Below, piece after piece: positions 1 through 6,331 of a stretch of DNA of 9,990 nt. Made by a program: the position numbers and the translations under genes. The notes beneath the pieces are model-generated. The model made no database searches. It worked only from the letters and a program-made list of their open reading frames with translations, and was not told the origin of the DNA. How positions within the stretch are numbered: position 1 is the stretch's first letter; each line of letters opens with the position of its first letter. The DNA comes from JAAEQG01 sp023133475 (GTDB lineage: Bacteria; Planctomycetota; Phycisphaerae; UBA1845). The stretch covers positions 1 through 9,990 of the forward strand of contig DAOVLE010000201.1 in NCBI GenBank assembly GCA_030631415.1, written 5' to 3'.

Positions 1-32
1 AATGCCGGGCCTAGCGCAAGCCTGCCGCCACG

Positions 33-48
33 AAACTCCCACGAGTTT
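33..48. other. Small stem-loop downstream of the S41 protease gene
   Basis: AAACTC (33-38) and GAGTTT (43-48) form a perfect 6-bp stem with a 4-nt loop, 36-51 nt beyond the protease stop codon. It is symmetric and has no clear U-run on either strand, so a terminator role is only possible. Bases 1-83 otherwise show nothing recognisable. Confidence 0.2.
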
Positions 49-83
49 ACTGGTGGTGCTAAAAGCTGATAGCTCCCCCCCGT

Positions 84-2420
84 TTACTTTTCCCGCATAT
101 TCTTTGGCGGGGTTCCGGTTCGAGCCACCATCTGATATGAGAGGTCCAACAAGTGGGCTCGCATTACCAGGAGGGCGGCATCGAGTTGCGGATCGATGTC
201 CGGGCGGTCGTTGCGGTTGACCGCCTGCTCCTCTTCGTCGATTTCGTCCTTCTCGGAATCGCCTTGGGCGTCATCGTCGCTTTTGGTGGGCTGATGATCG
301 GTGGGCGTTTCTTCCGCGGGGGCGGTCGTTTTGGCGTCTTTGGACTCGGCAGCTTTCTCTTTGGCCCGCTGAACCTCGGCCTTGATGTCCGCCTCCTCGT
401 CGGCGATCATCTTCTGAGCCAGGTCATCAGCCTGGGTCCCAATGATATCGCGTTTGCGGAAGCCCTGGGCAATCTTGGCCACCTCCTTGGATACCAGAGA
501 GATAGAAATGTTCGGTTCCACACCCCATTTCTCGGAATCCTCATCGCGGTGCAGGCACTCCCCGTTGGGCAGGTAATAACGGGCGGTGGTCAGCTTCAGA
601 TGAGCATTGGTCCCCGCCAACTGGATAAGGTTCTGAACGCTGAACTTGCCGAAAGTTCGTTCGCCCACAATTATCCCACGCCCATGGTCCTTGATCGCGC
701 CGGCGACAATCTCCGAGGCGGACGCGCTCGAATCGTTCACCAGCACCACCAGCGGGAGGTCCCGGTAAGGACCTCGTCTGCGGGCAGCGATAGGCCACTC
801 CCTGCTATGCAACCCCCGCGTGCTGACGATCTTCTCGTTCTTCTCCAGGAACAACTCCGAAAACTGCACAGCCGAGCGCAACAGCCCCCCCGGATCAAAT
901 CGCAGGTCCAGAACCAAACCACGCAAACCTCGCTGGGCCAGTTGATCCAACGTCTTCTTGAAGTCCTCAACCGTGTTGTCCTGAAAGTTGGTCACCCGAA
1001 CATATGCGATACCCTGCTCGGGGTCGAGCATGTACTGCCACTTCTGGTCATTCACCGGGTCGCGGGCAAAGCCCTTGATCGAATTGATCTTGATATTGTC
1101 GCGCTTGAGGGTGAATTCCAATTCTTCCGGCTCTGATTCCCGCCGGATGCCCAGCGTCACCGAGGTGCCGAGAGGCCCGGTAATCGTTTCCACCACCTTG
1201 CTCAACGACAACCCCAGAATAGACTCCCCGTTCACCTTGGTGATAATGTCCCGGGCCTGAATACCCGCGTCGTAAGCCGGGGAATCCTCGATTGGCGAGA
1301 CCACCATCACCTCGTAATCCTTAAGCTCGGGGTTATACTTCCGCCGAATCGAGATGCCCACACCCTTGAAATCACCCCGGGTATGCTTCTCGAACTCCGG
1401 CATCTGCTTAGGCCAGATCATGTTGGTGAACTCGTCCAACTGCTCCAGGCAACCCTCCATATACTCGTTGATAATCAACTCTTTGGGGAGCTGAATCGTC
1501 TGGCGGTTGATCCGCAGTGCATTGCGGAATTGTGCCCGAGCCACTTTGAAGTCCACCTTGTCCAGATTGCGCACTTTCGCCAGATTTGCACGAATGCGAG
1601 CCTCGAAGGCACCTCGCTCGAGATCGTCCTGCAACACCTCGAACACTTCTCGGATGGTGGCAGACTCGGTCAGCAGCAGCATCTGCTCCAGCCCCGTCTC
1701 GGTGACCTTCCGCCAGTCCACAACCTCCACGTAATTATGGTTGATTTCGCGGAAGGCCTCCTCCACCATTTTCTGCTCGATACCGACCAGGCGATCCTCC
1801 CAATCGTTGTCCTCGTCATAGACGGCATCCAGACGCGCATGAGTGCGACATTCGCGTTGCAGCCTGCGGATACTTGGATCACGCTCGAGAATCCAACCAA
1901 TCTGGGAGTAGATCGACAGGGCATCAAGCCACTCCTTGCCCGCCCGCAGCTCTGCCGCCTTCTTCATCCCATCGTCAATCATTTTCCTGACCCAGGGCTC
2001 TTTGCGGAAGGCTTCCTTGCTGACGGCGTTGTTCAAAGCCCGCATGGTGTATTCCAAGGCCTTGGGGAGATCATCCTTGCCGTGGTATTTTTTGGCCAAC
2101 TCGACATACTTTTCGTAGTCCGCAAGCGTCATCTCCGCCCGCATCTGCACCTGCTCGTTCCATTTGTCGAGCCACTTGGCCAACTCGCCCACCGCCGCAT
2201 TCGAGTCGTGCAGCTTGTTCAGGCTGGTGGCGGCGTCTTCAAAGCGCCCCTGCCGGATCAGCCCGATGCTTTCCTGCCAGGCTCTCTCGGCAGTCGGCCC
2301 GGCGGGGTGCACCTCACCCGGCGTCCCGTAAGACGGGCTACCTGCCCACACTAAGAGCGAAAGCCCTGCCAACAGGGCAACACTTACCAGCCGGTTTCCA
2401 CGTGCCAGGTTAAAACTCAT
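84..2420 (-). CDS. Exported S41 carboxy-terminal processing protease with PDZ domain
   Basis: A 778-residue serine protease of the CtpA/Prc (tail-specific protease) family, which cleaves envelope proteins near their C-termini. Residues 1-32 look like a signal peptide (basic start, then hydrophobic LVSVALLAGLSLLVWAG), so it should act outside the cytoplasm. Residues 45-340 are a charged, mostly helical region. A PDZ domain lies at about 351-440 (FKGVGISIRRKY; SPAYDAGIQARDIITKVNG). The S41 domain spans about 468-642. By alignment with E. coli Prc, the catalytic Ser is S567 in SSASASEI and the catalytic Lys is K592 in TFGKFSVQ, 25 residues apart as in Prc; D578 matches the third Prc residue. Residues 670-740 are a Lys/Glu/Asp-rich low-complexity tail. 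The start is supported by GGAGGG at 2432-2427, 6 nt before the ATG. Oddities: GKF where GKG is usual and LRFDPGG where LRxNPGG is usual. Family assignment is firm; substrates are unknown. Confidence 0.95.
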   Translation of the reverse strand: MSFNLARGNRLVSVALLAGLSLLVWAGSPSYGTPGEVHPAGPTAERAWQESIGLIRQGRFEDAATSLNKLHDSNAAVGELAKWLDKWNEQVQMRAEMTLADYEKYVELAKKYHGKDDLPKALEYTMRALNNAVSKEAFRKEPWVRKMIDDGMKKAAELRAGKEWLDALSIYSQIGWILERDPSIRRLQRECRTHARLDAVYDEDNDWEDRLVGIEQKMVEEAFREINHNYVEVVDWRKVTETGLEQMLLLTESATIREVFEVLQDDLERGAFEARIRANLAKVRNLDKVDFKVARAQFRNALRINRQTIQLPKELIINEYMEGCLEQLDEFTNMIWPKQMPEFEKHTRGDFKGVGISIRRKYNPELKDYEVMVVSPIEDSPAYDAGIQARDIITKVNGESILGLSLSKVVETITGPLGTSVTLGIRRESEPEELEFTLKRDNIKINSIKGFARDPVNDQKWQYMLDPEQGIAYVRVTNFQDNTVEDFKKTLDQLAQRGLRGLVLDLRFDPGGLLRSAVQFSELFLEKNEKIVSTRGLHSREWPIAARRRGPYRDLPLVVLVNDSSASASEIVAGAIKDHGRGIIVGERTFGKFSVQNLIQLAGTNAHLKLTTARYYLPNGECLHRDEDSEKWGVEPNISISLVSKEVAKIAQGFRKRDIIGTQADDLAQKMIADEEADIKAEVQRAKEKAAESKDAKTTAPAEETPTDHQPTKSDDDAQGDSEKDEIDEEEQAVNRNDRPDIDPQLDAALLVMRAHLLDLSYQMVARTGTPPKNMREK

Positions 2421-2603
2421 CTACAACCCTCCAGGCCAATTCGGAATCCATGGGAAGATCTCCATAAGATTGTACGAATCGTTCACTCACAGGTCCAATG
2501 CTCCACAACCGCGAACTCCCTGCCCCTCACTAAGGTCGGCCATGTTCGTCGGCTCGTTTACGCTTACGGTATGGAAATCCGCTTCTGTTTTTCATGCCGT
2601 CCT

Positions 2604-2632
2604 ATTATACGTTTCCCGATGTGGGTCGGTAA
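2604..2632 (-). promoter_or_regulatory. Candidate sigma-70-type promoter for the S41 protease gene
   Basis: On the minus strand a perfect TATAAT (-10) lies at 2609-2604. TTACCG, a weak -35 with 3 of 6 consensus bases, lies at 2632-2627 with a 17-nt spacer. Transcription would start near 2597 and give a leader of about 175 nt before the ATG at 2420. The -10 is strong and the -35 poor. Confidence 0.4.
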
Positions 2633-2696
2633 CTCTGCTCTGAGTCGGTTTGCTCCCCAAAGGCTCATTCTGACAGCTCTTTACATGGTCACCAGG

Positions 2697-2752
2697 TGTA
2701 GGGCGGGTTTCACCCGCCATCGGCAAGAAAGGCGGGTGGAACCCGCCCTACA
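2697..2752. repeat. Double-palindrome dispersed repeat (REP-like)
   Basis: Two 22-nt arms (2697-2718 and 2731-2752) are reverse complements except for one position that would pair as a G-U wobble; the loop is 12 nt. Each arm is itself a near-palindrome of the type GGCGGGTGGAACCCGCC. The right arm (2731-2752) recurs exactly at 8592-8613 and 8841-8862 in the same orientation, and a relative ending in CCTACA lies at 5485-5526. The organisation resembles bacterial REP/BIME elements. The sequence does not show a function. Confidence 0.85.
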
Positions 2753-2753
2753 G

Positions 2754-2782
2754 TTGCACGATGGCACGGCATGGCGTATAGG
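2754..2782 (+). promoter_or_regulatory. Candidate promoter for the thioesterase-uppS operon
   Basis: TTGCAC at 2754-2759 and TATAGG at 2777-2782 are separated by exactly 17 nt. The -35 matches 3 of 6 and the -10 matches 4 of 6 consensus bases. The predicted start near 2789 gives a short leader of about 26 nt before the ATG at 2815. It begins 1 nt after the palindromic repeat. Confidence 0.4.
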
Positions 2783-2814
2783 ATTAGCAAAACGCAGGCC
2801 CGATATGGGAACAG

Positions 2815-3279
2815 ATGACCATGGATCAGCCGCCGGAGCATTGTGAGGTCGAGATTCGTGTTCGCTATGCCGAATGCGATGCAATGGGGTATCTGCACCA
2901 TGCCAAGTACTTCGAGCACTTCGAGATAGCCCGCACCGAGCTACTCCGCCAAAGCGGATACCGTTATCGAGACCTGGAGAAAGAAGGGATTTTCTTCGTG
3001 GTGGCCAAGCTCGAGTGCCGCTTCAAGCATCCCATCCGCTACGACGACGTGGTGGTTGTGCGCGTCGAGGTTACTCGGACGACCCGCGCCCGCATCGAGC
3101 ACCGTTATGAAGTTCTTCTCGACGGGCTCGTCTGCTGCGAAGCCGCCTCCACACTGGCGTGCGTGGGCCGCGACAGCCGTCCGATTTTGATACCCGAGCG
3201 GCTTTGGCCGCCCCAGTTCCGCGACCATCCCCCGGCTGCGGATGCAACGGCAAAGCCGATTGGGAGAACCGATGCCTGA
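2815..3279 (+). CDS. Acyl-CoA thioesterase, YbgC/4HBT hotdog family
   Basis: A 154-residue single-domain hotdog-fold protein, predicted to hydrolyse acyl-CoA (or acyl-ACP) thioesters in the cytoplasm. Residues 12-44 carry the family signature VRYAECDAMGYLHHAKYFEH, with the expected catalytic Asp at D22 and a conserved His at H29, followed by FEIARTELLR. Residues 60-120 (FFVVAKLECRFKHPIRYDD) fit the hotdog beta strands. The last 25 or so residues extend beyond a typical family length of about 130-140 and look unstructured. The start could be ATG 2815 or ATG 2821; GGGA at 2807-2810 is 4 nt from the first and 10 nt from the second. The stop overlaps the start of uppS by 8 nt, which indicates co-transcription and translational coupling. 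Substrate specificity cannot be told from sequence; YbgC itself is linked to the Tol-Pal region, which is not present here. Confidence 0.88.
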   Translation: MTMDQPPEHCEVEIRVRYAECDAMGYLHHAKYFEHFEIARTELLRQSGYRYRDLEKEGIFFVVAKLECRFKHPIRYDDVVVVRVEVTRTTRARIEHRYEVLLDGLVCCEAASTLACVGRDSRPILIPERLWPPQFRDHPPAADATAKPIGRTDA

Positions 3280-4039
3280 TCCCCCCCACAAGACCTCAGA
3301 GGTGGTCGGCGTGGGCCGCGAAACCTTGCCCCGCCATATCGCCATAATCATGGACGGCAACGGACGCTGGGCGAAGCAACGGGAGCTGCCACGCATCTGC
3401 GGGCACGAACAGGGAGCCAAGGCCGTTCGACGGGTGGTCACCGAGTGTGCCAGCCTGGGGCTCGAGGCATTAACGCTCTACAGCTTCAGTTCGGAAAACT
3501 GGCGGAGGCCTAAGGAGGAGATCGACTTCCTGATGGAGCTTTACGGGCGCTACCTGATTGCCGAGCGTCCGGAAATTGTGGACAACAACATCCGGCTGAT
3601 CCACGTGGGGCAACGTGCCGGTCTGCCCGAATCCGTGCTGCGGGAAATGGACCTCACCATTTCCGCGAGCCGGGGCAACACCGGTTTGCGTTTGTGCCTG
3701 GCATTGAACTACGGCTCTCGCCTGGAAATCGTGGACGCGGTTCGCAAAATCGCCGCTGATGTGAAGGAGGGGCGGCTTAAGGTGGGTGATATAGACGAAA
3801 ACGTTATCTCCGCTTCGCTCTACACCAACGGCCTGCCCGATCCCGACTTACTGATTCGCACCGCTTCGCAGCGTCGCATCAGCAATTTTCTGCTGTGGCA
3901 GATCAGCTATGCCGAATTGCACGTGTGCGACGTGCTTTGGCCTGACTTCGACGTGGAGCATTTGCACGAAGCCATCCGGGACTACGCACAACGCGAACGC
4001 CGCTACGGCGGGCGACCCAATCAGGGCAATCGCATCTAA
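3272..4039 (+). CDS. uppS: Isoprenyl transferase (undecaprenyl diphosphate synthase)
   Basis: A 255-residue cis-prenyltransferase that adds isopentenyl diphosphate units to farnesyl diphosphate, making the polyprenyl carrier for peptidoglycan and other envelope glycans. Length matches E. coli UppS (about 253). Signatures in order: HIAIIMDGNGRWAK (22-35, catalytic Asp D28), the His of GHEQGA (44-49), SFSSENWRRP (71-80), NYGSR (146-150), then RRISNFLLWQISYAE (201-215), where E215 matches the Mg-binding E213 of E. coli, and DVLWPDF (220-226). Start: ATG 3272 has GGGAG at 3262-3266, 5 nt upstream; ATG 3242 would add 10 residues but lacks a good site. It overlaps the thioesterase gene by 8 nt. Oddity: the usual RT[SG]GE before RxSNF reads RTASQ (196-200), losing a conserved Gly and Glu. 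The final codons and stop lie inside dispersed repeat A. Confidence 0.93.
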   Translation: MPDPPHKTSEVVGVGRETLPRHIAIIMDGNGRWAKQRELPRICGHEQGAKAVRRVVTECASLGLEALTLYSFSSENWRRPKEEIDFLMELYGRYLIAERPEIVDNNIRLIHVGQRAGLPESVLREMDLTISASRGNTGLRLCLALNYGSRLEIVDAVRKIAADVKEGRLKVGDIDENVISASLYTNGLPDPDLLIRTASQRRISNFLLWQISYAELHVCDVLWPDFDVEHLHEAIRDYAQRERRYGGRPNQGNRI

Positions 4040-4257
4040 TTCACCGCGAAGCACGCAGAAAATGGAAAATGGAAAATTGGGGGATGGGAGACATCGTCGT
4101 TGTATGCACATGCGGGTTAGCGGCGACAAGTCTGCGGCGTTTAGCGGCTCCCCAACGGGGAGCGCGACGAATCGAGAATGGGAAAAGATGCGAATTATCG
4201 TTGCAAGATGTGCACACTCACTTCATTTTCAATTTTCAATTTTCAATTTTCAATTTT
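4022..4257 (+). repeat. Dispersed repeat, copy A, with heptamer arrays at both ends
   Basis: This stretch between the convergent uppS and HDOD genes is related to 8640-8841 in inverted orientation. Shared blocks: 4022-4045 with 8818-8841 (23 of 24 identical, including all of CAGGGCAATCGCATCTAA); 4079-4109 with 8748-8778 (27 of 31 identical); and a looser TTAGCGGC / GGGGAGCGCG block near 4113-4170 with 8666-8699. Copy A also holds a perfect 7-bp stem, GCTCCCC (4147-4153) with GGGGAGC (4157-4163). An array of GAAAATG-type heptamers lies at 4058-4078 and a complementary TTTTCAA array of about 4.6 units at 4226-4257. No protein-coding potential or transposase is seen; it resembles a short non-autonomous element or intergenic repeat. 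Confidence 0.7.
4226..4257 (+). repeat. Heptamer tandem repeat (TTTTCAA)n
   Basis: A perfect 7-nt tandem repeat of about 4.6 units, ending 4 nt before the stop codon of the HDOD gene. It is the reverse complement in type of the 4058-4078 array (GAAAATG, GAAAATG, GAAAATT). The two can pair across about 150 nt, giving a long imperfect stem between the two convergent gene ends. Confidence 0.85.
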
Positions 4258-4261
4258 GCTT

Positions 4262-5341
4262 TTATAGGAAGTCGATCATCTCATCCACTTCGTCGGGCAG
4301 GCGGGAGAGAAACGCCCTAAAATCTTCCTGGGTGGGCAACGCCAGGTCTTGCACGACCCGGCTTGAAAGCAAGTCATACGACGTCCACGGGGCATAGCCA
4401 AGCAACGCACAGATCATGCCCGTCAATTGCAACAACAACCGCTCGGTACGCAGTGGGTCGTCTTCTTGCGGATGGCAATGGTGGTCGGAGATGAAGGCTC
4501 GAAGATTGGAGGGCAAAGACCAGGCGATGGCAATTAGCTCTCCAAACTCCTGGTGGCACTCGAAACACAGGTACTCGAACGTGTCGATGTCGATCTGGTA
4601 TCCCAGATGTCGTTGCTGTTTGCGTGCCTCTCGCAGGACAACCACATTCCCGATGTCGTGCAGCAAGCCGATCGAAAAGGCTTCCTCGGCGTCCACCGTG
4701 GTAAAGGCGGACAGGCCACGCATGATCGTCGCGGCTGCCAGCGAGCGCTGCCGGATGAGCTTCGCCAAAGCCTGGTCACCCCCCTTCCCACCGTCGGTGA
4801 TCGCCCGCAGGGACAGATTCAGCATCAAAGTGCGTAGAGCGTTGGCCCCCAGGCGATTGATGGCCGGCTTGAGCGCGACGATCTTGGCTGATCCGCGGTA
4901 CAGCGGGGAATTGGCCATGCGGATCACCGCCGCGGCGATGACCTGGTCTTCCGCAATGTCGCCAGCCAGACGCCCGAAGTCGCACATGGGGTCCTGAAGG
5001 TGTCGCAGCACCTGCTCGGGCACGCGAGGCATGGCGGGCAGATCGAGGTCGTGCCCGTCGAAGTGCGAGACCAGCGCGTTTTCCAATGCCCGGGTTTCGG
5101 TGGACAGCTCGGGGCGAAGGATCGCCTGCGGCTCGGTCACCGTTGCATCCTCCGGCGCCCACCACGGAGGTTCCTGGCTTTGCTGTTGCTCAGCCGACTC
5201 CTCCGGCGAGCCGGGCGGTTCCAGAGTGGAGACCGCCGCGCCGGCTTCGGGCGATTCATGGGCAGGGAGTTTAGCTTCAGTCGCCGTGGTGTTATCGCTG
5301 GTTTTGCTGCGACCACCGACAATCCAGTTCCAAAGCCCCAC
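4262..5341 (-). CDS. HDOD domain-containing protein
   Basis: A 359-residue protein with an HDOD domain (an HD-related, output-type domain common in bacterial signalling proteins) at about residues 95-300. Typical features are LPAMPRVPEQVLRHLQDP near 101-118, the MANSPLYRG segment near 143-150, GLLHDIGNVV near 225-234, the ECHQEFGELIAIAW helix near 261-274 and SDHHCHP near 285-291. Residues 15-90 are a Pro/Glu/Ser/Thr-rich linker, probably disordered, after a short LWNWIVGG segment. There is no GGDEF, EAL or receiver domain, so its partner is unknown. Start: GTG 5341 has GGAG at 5353-5350 with 8-nt spacing; GTG 5389 upstream is in frame but less well placed and would add 16 residues. It is convergent with uppS. 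The role is probably regulatory; the sequence gives no target. Confidence 0.85.
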   Translation of the reverse strand: MGLWNWIVGGRSKTSDNTTATEAKLPAHESPEAGAAVSTLEPPGSPEESAEQQQSQEPPWWAPEDATVTEPQAILRPELSTETRALENALVSHFDGHDLDLPAMPRVPEQVLRHLQDPMCDFGRLAGDIAEDQVIAAAVIRMANSPLYRGSAKIVALKPAINRLGANALRTLMLNLSLRAITDGGKGGDQALAKLIRQRSLAAATIMRGLSAFTTVDAEEAFSIGLLHDIGNVVVLREARKQQRHLGYQIDIDTFEYLCFECHQEFGELIAIAWSLPSNLRAFISDHHCHPQEDDPLRTERLLLQLTGMICALLGYAPWTSYDLLSSRVVQDLALPTQEDFRAFLSRLPDEVDEMIDFL

Positions 5342-5377
5342 AAGCACGTCTCCACAAGTTAACCTGCAAGCCGGGTA

Positions 5378-5408
5378 CAGACGCCTCACACCCCGTTATC
5401 GGCGTCTG
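5378..5408. promoter_or_regulatory. Inverted repeat upstream of the HDOD gene
   Basis: CAGACGCC (5378-5385) and GGCGTCTG (5401-5408) form a perfect 8-bp inverted repeat with a 15-nt spacer, 37 nt upstream of the chosen HDOD start. It could be an operator or a leader hairpin. The alternative start at 5389 would lie inside it, which favours the downstream start at 5341. Confidence 0.4.
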
Positions 5409-5484
5409 CCCACGTGCCAACCACCTGTGCTATCGACTAGAAACACCTTTTTTCTGAGAGCGTTGTGTGCATGCGTGAGTGTTT

Positions 5485-5526
5485 GGTGGGTTCCGCCTCG
5501 CTGCGCGAGACTCCACCCATCCTACA
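5485..5526. repeat. Palindromic repeat ending in CCTACA, carrying the stop of the upstream gene
   Basis: An inner stem CTCGC (5497-5501) / GCGAG (5505-5509) and an outer stem GGTGG (5485-5489) / CCACC (5513-5517) form an interrupted hairpin, followed by CATCCTACA. The end resembles the CCCTACA end of the repeats at 2752, 8613 and 8862. Read on the minus strand, this end begins TGTAG, and its TAG (5524-5522) is the stop codon of the phosphatidyltransferase gene. No U-run follows on the minus strand, so it is not a classical intrinsic terminator. Confidence 0.65.
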
Positions 5527-6331
5527 TGTGCAACCGGGCAAGCCAGTTCCCCAGCGGGTCCGCCGCCCCGTAAAAAAACGGGTGCACCCACGGCAAAGCG
5601 ATCAAACACGCGATGTTGAACCCGACGGTGAAGTCGTAAGGAATTGTTCCACGAGGATAGCGCCAAGGGCGAAGCCGGTTCACCCATCGGTGGCCGGGGA
5701 TCATCGGCGGCGGCTTGCATCCAGCTTCCCGTGCCAGAATCGCCGCCCGGGCATAGCGGAACCGCAGCAAGAAGGTGAAAAAAGACGAAATCGCCTGCTG
5801 CCACAGCAAAACCGGCAGGTGGCAGGACAGGCCGGCGAAAACCACGGCGGCACATCGTTCGCCACGCTGCCAGAAGCCCACGGCGCAGCTCTCGATGTAG
5901 TCCTCAGCCCGAGCTTTGACGTAGCTGATCAGTAGCCCGTTGCACATAGCTATAACGGCGAGCGTCACATATGTAATGTTTCCCACTGCTGCAAAGTGGA
6001 TGGTGATCCCCAGGTAGATGGCGATGTCGCTAAGGCGATCCGTGATCGAGTCGAGCACTCCCCCAAACCGGCTGCCCCGACCGCCCTGCCGAGCCACCGC
6101 CCCATCGAGTATGTCGCAGGCTCCGGCGAGGATCAGGCACGCCGCCGCCCACAGCGGCCAATAGCTCTGCGACAACCCCGCAACCGGGGACTCCAACGGC
6201 GAGTGATGCGCGGCACCCATCACAAAACACACCGCCGCACCGCAGTTGGCAAAGAAACCGGCGATGGTCAACTGGTTGGGGGTCACCCCCAGGCGAACAA
6301 GCCCACCAGCCAGCGCGTTTCGTGCAGTCAT
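5522..6331 (-). CDS. CDP-alcohol phosphatidyltransferase family membrane protein
   Basis: An integral membrane enzyme that moves a phosphatidyl (or similar) group from a CDP-linked lipid to an alcohol, as in phosphatidylglycerol-phosphate or phosphatidylinositol-phosphate synthesis. From ATG 6331 it has 269 residues. The full catalytic signature DxxDGxxAR(x8)GxxxDxxxD is present: DILDGAVAR (about 74-82), then GGVLDSITDR (about 91-100), with all four metal-binding Asp. VTPNQLTIAGF near the start is the usual first-helix entry motif. Several hydrophobic segments follow, for example ITYVTLAVIAMCNGLLI, and NIACLIALPW near the C-terminus. Start is uncertain: in-frame ATGs at 6424 and 6478 would add 31 or 49 residues of poorly coding sequence; ATG 6331 follows a G-rich stretch and begins where family homology does. 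The alcohol substrate cannot be assigned, so no symbol is given. Its stop lies in the repeat at 5485-5526. Confidence 0.88.
   Translation of the reverse strand: MTARNALAGGLVRLGVTPNQLTIAGFFANCGAAVCFVMGAAHHSPLESPVAGLSQSYWPLWAAACLILAGACDILDGAVARQGGRGSRFGGVLDSITDRLSDIAIYLGITIHFAAVGNITYVTLAVIAMCNGLLISYVKARAEDYIESCAVGFWQRGERCAAVVFAGLSCHLPVLLWQQAISSFFTFLLRFRYARAAILAREAGCKPPPMIPGHRWVNRLRPWRYPRGTIPYDFTVGFNIACLIALPWVHPFFYGAADPLGNWLARLHM

Larger units (their letters stand above)
2421..2814. other. Divergent intergenic region, protease / thioesterase
   Basis: This 394-nt gap separates two divergently transcribed genes. It holds the protease ribosome binding site (2432-2427), a candidate minus-strand promoter (2604-2632), a long palindromic repeat (2697-2752) and a candidate plus-strand promoter (2754-2782). 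Short open frames here lack good starts and run through the palindrome, so I do not call a gene. Confidence 0.6.

Noticed and set aside
153..2354. Two long plus-strand frames (153-1136 and 1383-2354)
   Set aside because: Both lie opposite the S41 protease gene, whose domains are clear over the same stretch. Their Leu/His/Gly-rich translations are typical antisense artefacts.
2762..2776. Possible sigma-54 promoter: TGGCACG before the thioesterase gene
   Set aside because: The -24 half is perfect, but sigma-54 sites need GG-N10-GC. Here the spacing is N9 and the -12 half lacks TTGC. The overlapping TTGCAC-N17-TATAGG is a better fit.
2571..2846. 91-codon plus-strand frame before the thioesterase gene
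   Set aside because: It runs through the palindromic repeat and into the thioesterase gene in another frame, and has no ribosome binding site or recognisable motif.
3242..3271. Longer uppS start at ATG 3242
   Set aside because: It would add 10 residues not typical of the family and lacks a ribosome binding site; GGGAG is placed correctly for ATG 3272.
4058..4257. Heptamer arrays as a CRISPR or origin-type iteron array
   Set aside because: Units are 7 nt and contiguous without spacers, there are no cas or rep genes, and the sequence is low-complexity AT.
5447..5456. T-run in ACCTTTTTTCTG as an intrinsic terminator
   Set aside because: It would act on the plus strand, where no gene ends, and no stable stem immediately precedes it.
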